Below, in pieces: positions 1-6,795 of a stretch of 32,215 nucleotides of DNA. The notes beneath the pieces are model-generated. The model was not told where the DNA came from, searched no databases, and saw only the letters and a program-made list of their open reading frames with translations. How positions within the stretch are numbered: position 1 is the first letter of the stretch; every line of letters begins with the position of its first letter. Source of the DNA: a virus; IMG/VR virus record IMGVR_UViG_3300010158_000211, positions 1-32,215 of that record; one strand, 5' to 3'. The position numbers were made by a program, and so were the translations under genes.

Positions 1-111
1 CTGTTCACGTGTTGCAGTATCTGCAAACACTTCAATTGGAGAATAGAAAATGTTGCAGTCTTCTCGACTACCATTGTCGGCGTCGTAGATCAGTACGTAC
101 ACTTTAGTCAT
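1..111 (-). CDS. Hypothetical protein, N-terminal 37 residues (cut by window edge)
   Basis: An open frame runs from an ATG at 109-111 to the window edge with no stop. It begins MTKVYVLIYDADNGSRED and reads like the N-terminus of a small soluble protein. Its start overlaps the 3' end of the next upstream gene by 8 bases, as is common in this compact minus-strand run. I do not recognise a family. Confidence 0.55.
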   Translation of the reverse strand, partial: MTKVYVLIYDADNGSREDCNIFYSPIEVFADTATREQ

Positions 112-469
112 GTTTGCGGTCCTCTTGGAGTTCTTTGATACGTTGTTGCGCAGCTTCTAGTGTAAGATAGCAATCTTCGAAAAAGCCATCCGGTTCTTCC
201 CAGTATTCTGTGTTACCAGTAACAGCTTCTTCCAGGTGGTACTCTGTTTCATAGTCTTCTGGATTAGACACCGTTCCCTGTATTATCTTAATCACTGTAC
301 CAGTATGCATATACTCTGTAATGTCAAATGTAAAGAGCGGACGGTCATATCTATACCATTCAATGCCATCTGCATCAGTCATGGTGATTTTGTCGCGACT
401 AAAAAACTGGTTAGTTTCTTTTACATGATACAGGATTGTACCAGGTTGTAGTCTTGCAAAGTCTATCAT
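104..469 (-). CDS. Hypothetical acidic protein (121 aa)
   Basis: A 121-residue soluble protein, acidic in its second half, with no membrane segment and no motif I recognise. The N-terminal part (IDFARLQPGTILYHVKETN) looks like the start of a small beta-rich fold, and the C-terminus ends in a charged helix (AAQQRIKELQEDRKHD). The ATG at 467-469 has a GGTGA-type ribosome binding site about 5 bases upstream. It overlaps the next gene by 8 bases, so the two are probably translated from one message. Confidence 0.6.
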   Translation of the reverse strand: MIDFARLQPGTILYHVKETNQFFSRDKITMTDADGIEWYRYDRPLFTFDITEYMHTGTVIKIIQGTVSNPEDYETEYHLEEAVTGNTEYWEEPDGFFEDCYLTLEAAQQRIKELQEDRKHD

Positions 470-490
470 TGTATCACCACGGCATTCATG

Positions 491-1186
491 TTATTTTGTA
501 GTACGGCGATTCCAACGTTCCAGTGACGCATCTGCATCACAGTCTTCACAATGCACAGACAATTCTCGTTCACCGTTTTCCATAACAGTGAGATCATCTT
601 TGCCGCAGAATGGACATGGTAGCAATTCGGGAATGTTAACAGCCATGGCCTTCTTCACAGCCCAAAAATCTTCTGGTCCAAAATTACGGCCGATGTGTGA
701 ACCACCACTGTTGTCTATCCATCCATTGGCATCTACACCATGCTTGGCAAAATCCCAAAATGGTTTCAATGCGGCGATCAACTGGCGGTTATGATCTTTT
801 AGTGCAGTGATGTTTACCGTGTCTTCAACGGGGACGCCGTTTAAAAGACTCACTGCACGAGTGTAAGCACTGCTGTTATGACCGCTAAATTCCACACAGA
901 GATCAACCACAGCCTGTTTGTACATGTCGCGTTCACGTTCTGCACGAAGCTGTGCATCGTATGCATCACTTGCTTGCCCTGCATCGCTCAATGCTTGCAA
1001 TATCATTTCACGCTGATTAGCGTCTATGTTTGCATACTCTCTAAGAGCTTCGGCAGTATGAGTGTGAAACACACTCATTGTAACCAAATGCTGTTGATAG
1101 TTGGCACGACGTGTGGATCGTTGCTGATAGTCGTTGGCAACAGCCACATGTCTGCGAATCAAATCTTGTAAATCGTATTGGCTCAT
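491..1186 (-). CDS. Phage protein with C-terminal Lar-type zinc ribbon (231 aa)
   Basis: The last ~45 residues carry LLPCPFCGKDDL...VHCEDCDADASLERWNRR, with Cys191, Cys194, Cys213 and Cys216 placed like the zinc ribbon of the Lar family (restriction alleviation, lambdoid phages and Rac prophage). Residues 1-130 are a charged helical region, probably coiled coil. Residues 130-180 resemble a segment seen before zinc ribbons in other phage proteins. Lar proteins reduce type I restriction of incoming DNA; that role is known for the family but unproven for long fusions like this. The start overlaps the upstream stop as ATGA (1183-1186), implying translational coupling. Most Lar proteins are far shorter, so other nucleic-acid binding roles are possible. 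Confidence 0.65.
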   Translation of the reverse strand: MSQYDLQDLIRRHVAVANDYQQRSTRRANYQQHLVTMSVFHTHTAEALREYANIDANQREMILQALSDAGQASDAYDAQLRAERERDMYKQAVVDLCVEFSGHNSSAYTRAVSLLNGVPVEDTVNITALKDHNRQLIAALKPFWDFAKHGVDANGWIDNSGGSHIGRNFGPEDFWAVKKAMAVNIPELLPCPFCGKDDLTVMENGERELSVHCEDCDADASLERWNRRTTK

Positions 1187-1491
1187 GGTTCTAATCCTTG
1201 TAAGAGATGTTCTTCTATCCAGTTGCGCAGTTCGTCAACTGTAGCACAGTCGCGCAAGTCTGCCCGGCGCTGCAATCTAATTCTAGCCAGTGCATTCTGT
1301 CGTTCAATTTCTCGTTGGCAACTGGTGCAATAACCATCTTCATGCCCTGTACGTTCATTACAGCCTTTGCACTTGGGAAATGCAAATGTTGCATCCTGCC
1401 GCCGTTTGCGGTCAGCATGATGTTCCTTGCATAGGTTGGGAACACGACCTTGCACAGCTTCGTTGTTACAATAGGGTCTACGACAACGCAT
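1183..1491 (-). CDS. Cys/His-rich putative zinc-binding protein (102 aa)
   Basis: Four Cys pairs or Cys/His clusters are visible: MRCRRPYCNNEAV, NLCKEHHADRK, FPKCKGCNERTG and YCTSCQREIE. They suggest two treble-clef or zinc-finger units in the first 65 residues, followed by a basic helical tail (ARIRLQRRADLR). I chose the ATG at 1489-1491 because it overlaps the upstream stop as ATGA; an ATG 45 bases further upstream lacks a ribosome binding site. The gene is coupled at its end to the Lar-like gene by another ATGA. Exact function unknown; nucleic-acid binding is likely. Confidence 0.6.
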   Translation of the reverse strand: MRCRRPYCNNEAVQGRVPNLCKEHHADRKRRQDATFAFPKCKGCNERTGHEDGYCTSCQREIERQNALARIRLQRRADLRDCATVDELRNWIEEHLLQGLEP

Positions 1492-1781
1492 CACACTGTC
1501 CAATCTCGTTTCAATGCTGTTTCCATGTTCTTGCATTTGGTATATTCGTAGCGGTCGTGTTCCTTGCTACGCTTGATACTGCTTGCCAACAGCATAGGAA
1601 CATATACTGCACAACTCACGCACACACCTACCGCAAATCCAAAAACACCACCGTGCGGCATACAAGCAAGGCCAGTGATTAAAATCAGCCACAACGCTAT
1701 CTTTACACCAGGGTGTGGTCCAAAGTAATGCAGGGTGCCAAGCCCACGACGTGCATGTGTAAAGATGCTGCGTTTTTCCAT
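1491..1781 (-). CDS. Small membrane protein (96 aa)
   Basis: Two closely spaced hydrophobic segments (about residues 26-40 and 45-66) form a likely helical hairpin, with basic residues on both sides (RSIFTHARRG before, SIKRSKEHDR after). This suggests an inner-membrane protein with both ends in the cytoplasm. An AAGG ribosome binding site lies 9 bases before the ATG. The stop overlaps the next start as ATGA. No family recognised; holin-like or superinfection-exclusion roles are possible but nothing specific supports them. Confidence 0.6.
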   Translation of the reverse strand: MEKRSIFTHARRGLGTLHYFGPHPGVKIALWLILITGLACMPHGGVFGFAVGVCVSCAVYVPMLLASSIKRSKEHDRYEYTKCKNMETALKRDWTV

Positions 1782-1791
1782 TGTCGTTACC

Positions 1792-1956
1792 TTATATAGT
1801 GGGATTGCGATGCACAGAGTCTATACGGTATGCATATCGTTCGCTGCCATCGTCAATTTTGTTTACATAGTTGTATGCATCCAAGTGGCTATCAAACGCA
1901 GCGACAGCGTCTACTCGTTCTACATTACGGTCTCGTCTCATTACCACATAGATCAT
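1792..1956 (-). CDS. Small hypothetical protein (54 aa)
   Basis: A 54-codon frame starts at the ATG 1954-1956 (MIYVVMRRDRNVERVDAVAA...) and stops at TAA 1792-1794. A good GGAG ribosome binding site sits upstream, and the frame exactly fills the gap between its two neighbours (5 and 10 bases away). It has the look of short phage proteins with a beta-alpha-beta start and a DSHLDAYNYVN segment. The opposite-strand frame across this region is a shadow. Function unknown. Confidence 0.6.
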   Translation of the reverse strand: MIYVVMRRDRNVERVDAVAAFDSHLDAYNYVNKIDDGSERYAYRIDSVHRNPTI

Positions 1957-1961
1957 TTTTA

Positions 1962-2414
1962 TTACTCCGACACACGTAATATGTATGTCTTCTTCTTAAA
2001 GAAGAAGTCACCAGTTGTCAACGGTTTTGACCACCCATTCTTCTTAGCTTCACTTGCGGATTTAAACAGATTGAGCTCTGCAAGTAAAGAGGGGAAATGC
2101 GTGTGTTCAGTATTGGCCAATGACACAGTCACTAGCTGGATAGGGTACAGGTCTGAATCATCGTCGGGGAATACGTCCCAAGACAGTTCCCACCATCCTG
2201 CCCACTTGCCAATGTACATGTGATATACATGACTGCAAAGACTGTAATGGTCTTTCCACATTGCGTTGTCGGTTAGTTTCAAAATCGCAATGAATCGCTC
2301 ATAGGTGGGCCAACTGTAGCCGTCGGAGCTCTGTTTGGCAACATAGGCCACTGTGCGTCTGATGTCACTGGGCTCTAAATCCTGCCATATTCCCGATGGT
2401 CTAATTTGTGTCAT
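1962..2414 (-). CDS. Hypothetical protein (150 aa)
   Basis: A soluble protein of 150 residues rich in Trp and Tyr (WPTYERFIAILKLTDN, WAGWWELSWDVFPDDD), with an odd Lys-rich C-terminus (FFFKKKTYILRVSE). No family recognised. Its ATG overlaps the stop of the upstream small membrane protein as ATGA (2411-2414). Confidence 0.6.
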   Translation of the reverse strand: MTQIRPSGIWQDLEPSDIRRTVAYVAKQSSDGYSWPTYERFIAILKLTDNAMWKDHYSLCSHVYHMYIGKWAGWWELSWDVFPDDDSDLYPIQLVTVSLANTEHTHFPSLLAELNLFKSASEAKKNGWSKPLTTGDFFFKKKTYILRVSE

Positions 2415-2599
2415 TCGTAGTCTCTGTTTTTCAATTCGATTATCAACGCTTCGATCTTGTCAAGTTTTTCCATTCTGTCGTTGAATCGGATTTCAGCGTG
2501 GGCATTATACTGATCTAGAATTCGATGCTCGTGGTGTGAAATAGTTACTCCAATTGTTATTGCAAATATTATTCCAATAAATGCACCAACTGCTGCCAT
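2411..2599 (-). CDS. Single-pass small membrane protein (62 aa)
   Basis: An N-terminal hydrophobic segment (MAAVGAFIGIIFAITIGVTI) is followed by a charged, probably coiled-coil cytoplasmic tail (NDRMEKLDKIEALIIELKNR). I set the start at the ATG 2597-2599. A TTG at 2615-2617, with GGGGA just upstream and immediately after the RNA ligase stop, is an alternative that adds six residues. The gene follows the RNA ligase catalytic ORF and overlaps the next gene by 4 bases. Function unknown. Confidence 0.55.
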   Translation of the reverse strand: MAAVGAFIGIIFAITIGVTISHHEHRILDQYNAHAEIRFNDRMEKLDKIEALIIELKNRDYE

Positions 2600-2617
2600 G
2601 GCGAATACGTTTTCCAA

Positions 2618-3397
2618 TCAGTCCCCGTTTTTCAACAGGAACTGATTGCTAATCGTTTTAAAGCTGAAGCCGGGATCTTCGTTGCACTTCCACACAAGAC
2701 CTTCGCGGATCTTGTGCGTGATGCTGGGACCTTCTGCCATAGCAAGGCCGGCCTCAACACTAGCAGGCGCAATAAAAGAGTGATGGATCACAGGAACATG
2801 CTCAAGACCACGAGTTTCGCACACATGCCGCCGCATGATAGGCGGAATGTACTCATGCTTCTTGATGTCGAACATATCAAACACGAAGAACCGGTGTTCT
2901 TTAAAGCCTTCGCGGTTGCCTTGAATACCTGGACCCATTACTTCACCTTGCACAGCAATACCGTCGGGAATTTTATCTCCAATCTTGAGAGCCATAGCAA
3001 CAAAAGTGTTGTCTTTATTCTCTTCGTTGATCTTGAGTTCAAGGTTCCGACTGCAAACACGCAGTTCGCCTTCCCAACGAAAGATTGTGCAGCTCGAACC
3101 GTCCAGCTTCATGGTGACTTCGTAGGTAGGTTCGCGGAAGTCAGCAGGCACCTCAACAGGATGCTCTTCAAGAGTTTGAGACTCTGCGTTCCATACCTTC
3201 TCGGTAGCAAACCGCTTTGACCGCTTTTGGATTTCACCAAAGCAGTTTTGAATACGCTCTTGATCAGTCTTGGGGATCAAGTCTGTGGGAAACATACCGG
3301 CAGCTTGACCTTGCAACTGTGCAGGCAGAACCGCTTCCCACTTTTGAATGCCAAGCAGTTCGGTAACGTCTAACCCGTCTTTAAGTTCGATGAGCAT
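2618..3397 (-). CDS. RNA ligase, catalytic (nucleotidyltransferase) half of a split gene
   Basis: Carries the covalent nucleotidyltransferase motifs in order: motif I K97-LDG (EVTMKLDGSS), an RVCSRN element, motif III FVFDMFD, motif IV EGLVWK (about 232) and motif V FSFKTIS (about 245). Lys97 would be adenylated by ATP. The segment LDVTELLGIQKWEA before the catalytic domain matches the linker of Deinococcus DraRnl-type RNA ligases, where an OB-fold domain precedes the catalytic domain in one chain. Here the OB domain is a separate ORF at 4315-4662, with a GIY-YIG endonuclease gene between them. This half has its own GGAG site 6 bases before the ATG. Read upstream, its frame meets a TAG at 3423-3425, so it is a separate translation unit. 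The two products may reassemble into an active ligase. Confidence 0.85.
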   Translation of the reverse strand: MLIELKDGLDVTELLGIQKWEAVLPAQLQGQAAGMFPTDLIPKTDQERIQNCFGEIQKRSKRFATEKVWNAESQTLEEHPVEVPADFREPTYEVTMKLDGSSCTIFRWEGELRVCSRNLELKINEENKDNTFVAMALKIGDKIPDGIAVQGEVMGPGIQGNREGFKEHRFFVFDMFDIKKHEYIPPIMRRHVCETRGLEHVPVIHHSFIAPASVEAGLAMAEGPSITHKIREGLVWKCNEDPGFSFKTISNQFLLKNGD

Positions 3398-4287
3398 TTG
3401 ATTCTCCAGTATTGTTCCCAGCTATCGTCAATCAACTTGTAGCATAGCTGTTGATAATTGTCAACACCAATTTCTCTAAACCATTGTCTGAGTTTGAATT
3501 CAGATATAGAAAATAGTGTGCTTATATCTTTCATTTTTATTTTATGTGTAGACAAATATTCTATTATTTGCTGTTTTTTATCAGTTGAGAATTCGATATA
3601 TCTTGGATTATTTTCAGCAGACCATTTGTTTTTACGTAACAACCGTTGACGTGCAGATTCATCCAGACCATATAATTCGTCATAAGTTTTACCTGCCCTT
3701 GCAGTAGATATTTTTGTACGAGACTCTTGTGTATGTGTTTTACCTGTAAATGTGCCAATCTGACCTTTTTTCCATTTGGTATGATCCGGTGGTGATATTC
3801 CTTTTTTCTTATTTGTATCACTAATTTTTTGTGATATGTTAATTCTATCTTCGACAGTTCTGCTAGCTTCACGTTTTATAGACGCTTCTTTTATATTTCG
3901 TTTTGCAGCATCTGTACGTTTACTACCTGTTCGTGTTAATGCTTGCTGTTTATACAACGCAGAACGATCTTCGTCGGACCAATGCTCTAATGTATGACCC
4001 CCATCTCCACCTTTAGTCATATTATAACCATGCGGTATTACAGTATTAAAATAAGTTACCCAATAAGTTTCTCGGTCATTAGCAACTTGACGAGATACAT
4101 CGCCCAATTCTTCAACAAGTATTAGTGTAAATGCATTAATGCCATGATGATTCATTGAATCATACAATCGTGTATTTTTATGGTTTAATGCACACTTTTT
4201 GTGACCTTCGAATCGTTTTATGTAATCAACTGATTTACCAATGTACGATTTACCTGTGATTGTATTTAATATTCTATATATCTGCAT
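3370..4287 (-). CDS. GIY-YIG homing endonuclease inserted in the RNA ligase gene (305 aa)
   Basis: The N-terminus (MQIYRILNTITGKSYIGKSV) is a GIY-YIG nuclease domain with the YRI...SYIG signature. Next come a conserved Arg helix, a Glu (RETYWVTYFN) and an NMTKGGDGG loop. The middle holds two NUMOD3-like DNA-binding segments (KRTDAAKRNIKEASIK; GKTHTQESRTKISTARAGKT), and the end a probable helix-turn-helix (MKDISTLFSISEFKLRQWF). This is the architecture of SegA/I-TevI-type enzymes. Its A+T content is clearly higher than the flanking ligase halves, as expected for a recently acquired element. The last 28 bases overlap the start of the catalytic half in another frame. There is no clear ribosome binding site, but a hairpin lies just before the ATG. 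Confidence 0.85.
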   Translation of the reverse strand: MQIYRILNTITGKSYIGKSVDYIKRFEGHKKCALNHKNTRLYDSMNHHGINAFTLILVEELGDVSRQVANDRETYWVTYFNTVIPHGYNMTKGGDGGHTLEHWSDEDRSALYKQQALTRTGSKRTDAAKRNIKEASIKREASRTVEDRINISQKISDTNKKKGISPPDHTKWKKGQIGTFTGKTHTQESRTKISTARAGKTYDELYGLDESARQRLLRKNKWSAENNPRYIEFSTDKKQQIIEYLSTHKIKMKDISTLFSISEFKLRQWFREIGVDNYQQLCYKLIDDSWEQYWRIKCSSNLKTG

Positions 4288-4315
4288 AATACTATCATTG
4301 TAGTCTAATAGTATT
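4288..4315 (-). promoter_or_regulatory. Hairpin upstream of the homing endonuclease start
   Basis: AATACTAT (4288-4295) and ATAGTATT (4308-4315) form an 8-bp stem with a 12-base loop, filling the gap between the OB-half stop and the endonuclease ATG. In T4, hairpins at this position limit translation of I-TevI-type genes from early messages. The minus-strand sequence ACTAAATA overlapping the stem matches 6 of 8 bases of the T4 late promoter. The role here is by analogy. Confidence 0.5.
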
Positions 4316-4662
4316 TAGTCGGGCATACTTAGATATGTAATACCGCCCACTTCAACAACTTTAAAAACATCTTCTATTTTCAAAAGTAATCCTTGAGAAG
4401 TAGTGCCACGAAGTTTGACAGTGCGAAGGCGTTCACCTTTTACATCGTTGTAGACACGAGGTTCTTGGCCTTTGCTAAGGAACGGTGCAAGTTCATGCGG
4501 TACCCAAGAATCAATCTCAAGGTACACTGCAAGACTGCCAATCTTAAACTCGTCTTTCTTAATGACTACTTTCCAGCCGTCTACAACAGCTACTTCAATT
4601 GCATCAGCACCTTCGATGGGCTGAATATCGGTAATACGCCGAACGCTTGCAAGTTTACGCAT
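4315..4662 (-). CDS. RNA ligase, N-terminal OB-fold half of a split gene (115 aa)
   Basis: The sequence MRKLASVRRITDIQPIEGAD...GWKVVIKKDEFKIGSLAVYLEIDSWVP...LRTVKLRGTTSQGLLLKI is the characteristic N-terminal OB-fold domain of DraRnl-type RNA ligases, which normally continues straight into the catalytic domain. Here the frame stops after GGITYLSMPD, and the continuation (LIELKDGLDVTELLG) is found 0.9 kb away beyond the endonuclease gene. The start is the ATG 4660-4662, with a perfect GAGGAG site 7 bases upstream; an ATG 30 bases further upstream has no such site. In the family this domain supports nick sealing and metal/substrate contacts after adenylation. It could act as a separate subunit. 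Confidence 0.8.
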   Translation of the reverse strand: MRKLASVRRITDIQPIEGADAIEVAVVDGWKVVIKKDEFKIGSLAVYLEIDSWVPHELAPFLSKGQEPRVYNDVKGERLRTVKLRGTTSQGLLLKIEDVFKVVEVGGITYLSMPD

Positions 4663-4689
4663 GTTAGTCTCCTCATTGTTTACACGCAA

Positions 4690-4718
4690 CACATAACATG
4701 CTGTACAGTAGGTGTCAA
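4690..4718 (-). promoter_or_regulatory. Possible sigma70-type promoter for the RNA ligase OB half
   Basis: On the minus strand TTGACA (4713-4718) is followed after 17 bases by TATGTG (4690-4695). The -35 is perfect and the -10 is weak, but TATGT-type -10 boxes recur at 5598 and 24852. A 16-base perfect palindrome (AATATCATATGATATT, 4722-4737) lies just upstream and could be an operator. Confidence 0.35.
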
Positions 4719-4747
4719 TGGAATATCATATGATATTGAAAATTAAA

Positions 4748-5164
4748 TTAATCGGCAATCAGCAACATTATGGGATCGTTGCCAGCGCGGCCAATTGTAC
4801 GAAACCCCCAACCTTGATACCATGTGTCTAAACTTTTACCAAGTTGTGCATTGTCTTCATTTAGATCTGCGACTAATACAATAGCTTCTGCACCGTCGGC
4901 AAATGCAGCATTTATAGCAGATTCAAGTAAAAAACTGCCTATGCCACTGTTTCTATGGTCTTCATCTACCCAGATGTTTCTGATGACAGCAATACGTGAA
5001 AATTTATTAGCAATTGAATCAATAAGATTGCTGTCTGCACCTTGCGCAGTGAGATAATTTACCAGTTGCGGCTGTGCAGTGTCTACTACATATCCTTCAA
5101 GACTACCGTTGTCGTCTTCTTGATCAATACTGGTATAACCGCTTGCTATTTCTAATAATCTCAT
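4748..5164 (-). CDS. GNAT-family N-acetyltransferase (138 aa)
   Basis: The acetyl-CoA pyrophosphate loop R71-NSGIG (in NIWVDEDHRNSGIGSFLLE) is clear. It is preceded by the beta-4 strand RIAVIRNIWV and followed by a C-terminal GWGFRTIG strand typical of GNAT folds. The enzyme should transfer an acetyl group to an amine of an unknown substrate. The N-terminus MRLLEIASGY resembles the short M[RQ][IL]xxL start of the three kinase-like proteins at 19-21 kb. It has its own GGAG site and lies just downstream of a strong hairpin (5179-5206). Confidence 0.75.
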   Translation of the reverse strand: MRLLEIASGYTSIDQEDDNGSLEGYVVDTAQPQLVNYLTAQGADSNLIDSIANKFSRIAVIRNIWVDEDHRNSGIGSFLLESAINAAFADGAEAIVLVADLNEDNAQLGKSLDTWYQGWGFRTIGRAGNDPIMLLIAD

Positions 5165-5178
5165 GCAATCGCTCCATT

Positions 5179-5206
5179 AGACAGCGCAATATTTATTGCG
5201 CTGTCT
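5179..5206 (-). terminator. Perfect 12-bp hairpin before the GNAT gene
   Basis: AGACAGCGCAAT (5179-5190) and ATTGCGCTGTCT (5195-5206) pair perfectly around an ATTT loop. It sits between the stop of the 111-residue gene and the GNAT start. There is no U-tract on either side, so it may be a weak terminator, a processing site or a 5' leader structure. On the minus strand the loop region reads AATAAATA, 7 of 8 bases of the T4 late promoter. Confidence 0.5.
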
Positions 5207-5228
5207 GCTGTTAACCCTGTAGTATCTG

Positions 5229-5564
5229 TTAATCCAAACGAGAGCCAACTGACACTGCGTAGCCGGCGGCTTTCATCAGCTCAGCATAGGCACGAGCACC
5301 GGCTTCTTTTACATCAACGTTCTGCGTCATGTGCTTGGAAGGGTTCCACAGTTGCCAAGCTTTGCCAGTCCAATCTTGGCTAAAGCCAATGCTTTCAAAC
5401 AGTTTGCGCTCAGCTTTGCCAGCAGTGGTATTGCCTTTGTGTTTAGGGTAGTAGGTGACCCATGCAAAGCCGCAAGGATAGCTTTCGCCAATTTCACTGT
5501 GCAGTTCATTGGCAGCGACGCGAGCAGCGTCAGTGGCTTTTTCGTGCAGTTCCTGGATTTCCAT
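5229..5564 (-). CDS. Conserved-looking phage protein (111 aa)
   Basis: A 111-residue soluble protein with an N-terminal helix (LHEKATDAARVAANELHSEIG), then CGFAWVTYYPKHKGNTTAGK, WTGKAWQLWNPS and a C-terminal helix (EAGARAYAELMKAAGY). It looks like a protein often seen in T4-like aquatic phages, but I know no function. An AGGA site precedes the ATG, and a TTGACA-type promoter lies 34-61 bases upstream. Confidence 0.6.
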   Translation of the reverse strand: MEIQELHEKATDAARVAANELHSEIGESYPCGFAWVTYYPKHKGNTTAGKAERKLFESIGFSQDWTGKAWQLWNPSKHMTQNVDVKEAGARAYAELMKAAGYAVSVGSRLD

Positions 5565-5597
5565 AGCGTGTATCCTGTGTGTGTTGTCTATGCGTTA

Positions 5598-5625
5598 TAC
5601 ATAGCATCTAGTATGCCGTTGTCAA
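5598..5625 (-). promoter_or_regulatory. Sigma70-like promoter with repeated TATGTATAAC box
   Basis: Minus strand: TTGACA (5620-5625), 16 bases, then TATGTA (5598-5603) within GATGCTATGTATAAC. The same 15-base string occurs at 24848-24862, there also 16 bases after TTGACG. It lies just upstream of the 111-residue gene. Confidence 0.45.
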
Positions 5626-6389
5626 CCGTGCTTGGGATAAAATCTACTGTTTAGGTAAACCGCATTGGCTTCCAACTCATGTGCCATTTGAAATGCAGGC
5701 GTTAATTCCCAAAATCCCAGTTCTGCAAGGAATGTGTCAATCTCTGGCTTGAGTGCTTGCCCCTCATAGTAAGGCACAACACCAGCTTCAGTCATAATCA
5801 CACGGGTATCCACAAGACTCGCCGCTGCACCTCGTAGTACATCTAATTCTGCACCTTGCACATCCATCCATATGGCATCAATGGCAGGAATATTGTAGGC
5901 TTTACGCCAATCATCCAGCTTGTAGCCCCAGACTTTCACAGTCTTCTGTGCCCAATGTTCGTTGATAAAACTGCCTTCCAAGCCTTCAATTAACTTGTAC
6001 TTGCTGCCAACACCCATGTTGTATTTGGTTTGGCTATTGGCAAGATCCACTGCATTGAACTCCATAAGACCTGTACGGTCGTTGCCTGCCATATTCCACA
6101 GTTTGATACGATTGCGAGTTGCAGAATCTAGCCTGGATAAATTGGCATTGCAAGTGGGAATATTATCTGCGGCTGCTTCAAAGATATGAACTTGTGCAGT
6201 GGGCAGTAGTGTTGCAAATTCCATAGAATCCAGCGCATCCCAACTGCCAATCTCCATGACAGTTTTCAAACTGTCAAGGTCCACAATGTCAGCAATATAA
6301 CTCAATCGATCTTTGATCAAGCTGGCATTGCTGCCAGAAAACTCATGTGTGCCAATTGCTGCTAATGATGTGGCGTAGTGTGTGTTCAT
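5622..6389 (-). CDS. FkbM-type SAM-dependent methyltransferase (255 aa)
   Basis: SAM-binding motif I is VMEIGSWDA (44-52), the acidic end of beta-2 is HIFEAAADN, and the FkbM hallmark WMDVQGAELDVLRG lies at 174-187. The enzyme should methylate a hydroxyl, possibly of a sugar or lipid; in phages such enzymes may modify surface glycans or virion parts. The C-terminal third closely matches the second FkbM protein at 8539-9288 (VIMTEAGVxPYYxGxxLKPEIDxFL), so the two are paralogues. A GGAA site sits 7 bases before the ATG. Confidence 0.75.
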   Translation of the reverse strand: MNTHYATSLAAIGTHEFSGSNASLIKDRLSYIADIVDLDSLKTVMEIGSWDALDSMEFATLLPTAQVHIFEAAADNIPTCNANLSRLDSATRNRIKLWNMAGNDRTGLMEFNAVDLANSQTKYNMGVGSKYKLIEGLEGSFINEHWAQKTVKVWGYKLDDWRKAYNIPAIDAIWMDVQGAELDVLRGAAASLVDTRVIMTEAGVVPYYEGQALKPEIDTFLAELGFWELTPAFQMAHELEANAVYLNSRFYPKHG

Positions 6390-6402
6390 CTATGTTTCCT
6401 AG

Positions 6403-6660
6403 TTAATTACAAACTTGTTTGTTGTCAGCGTCCATGCGAGGTGTGATACCGCCACGTTGCGTGGCAAGATACTGGCAACCTGTGAGCGCATCAGTCAACA
6501 CAGACATGTTGCTGCGACCGCCAGGGGGATCACTGTTGTCGCGCGGCGGTTGATGCTGCGCCAAACCTGCCACTATTACTATAGAAACCAAAACTGCTGC
6601 CGTGGTGATGAACCCGCTGAAACCTCCGCCAATTACTATTGGTTCTGGTTCTTTGGCCAT
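6403..6660 (-). CDS. Small membrane-anchored protein (85 aa)
   Basis: A hydrophobic stretch ([20 protein letters not shown], about 14-33) follows a short N-terminus. A Gly/Pro/Asp-rich linker follows, then [20 protein letters not shown]. That last element resembles a small motif (xYLxxxxGGxTPRxDxxG) that I have seen in short phage and bacterial proteins of unknown role. The C-terminal part is probably periplasmic. An AGGAAAG site precedes the ATG. Confidence 0.55.
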   Translation of the reverse strand: MAKEPEPIVIGGGFSGFITTAAVLVSIVIVAGLAQHQPPRDNSDPPGGRSNMSVLTDALTGCQYLATQRGGITPRMDADNKQVCN

Positions 6661-6728
6661 TACTTTTTCTTTCCTAAATCTGCGATATCGATAATACTAC
6701 ACAACCATAATGTAATATGCAAGAGAAA

Positions 6729-6736
6729 CATAAATA
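6729..6736 (+). promoter_or_regulatory. T4-late-like promoter element upstream of the plus-strand endonuclease
   Basis: CATAAATA matches 7 of 8 bases of the T4 late consensus TATAAATA and lies 60 bases before the endonuclease start. Similar xATAAATA or TAAATA elements precede the other plus-strand genes. Confidence 0.35.
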
Positions 6737-6795
6737 ATATTGTAGTTCGCGAGATTGGCGTCTCCAACTACTCTATTGTTATGAGGAACAACAGC

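Noticed and set aside
3370-4315. Group I intron in the RNA ligase gene
   Set aside because: The endonuclease ORF fills almost the whole insert, leaving no room for a ribozyme core, and the catalytic half has its own ribosome binding site. A freestanding endonuclease insertion fits better.
6415-6795. Longer N-terminus for the plus-strand endonuclease
   Set aside because: The extension is antisense to the 85-residue membrane-protein gene and has no ribosome binding site; the GIY-YIG domain starts right after the ATG at 6796.
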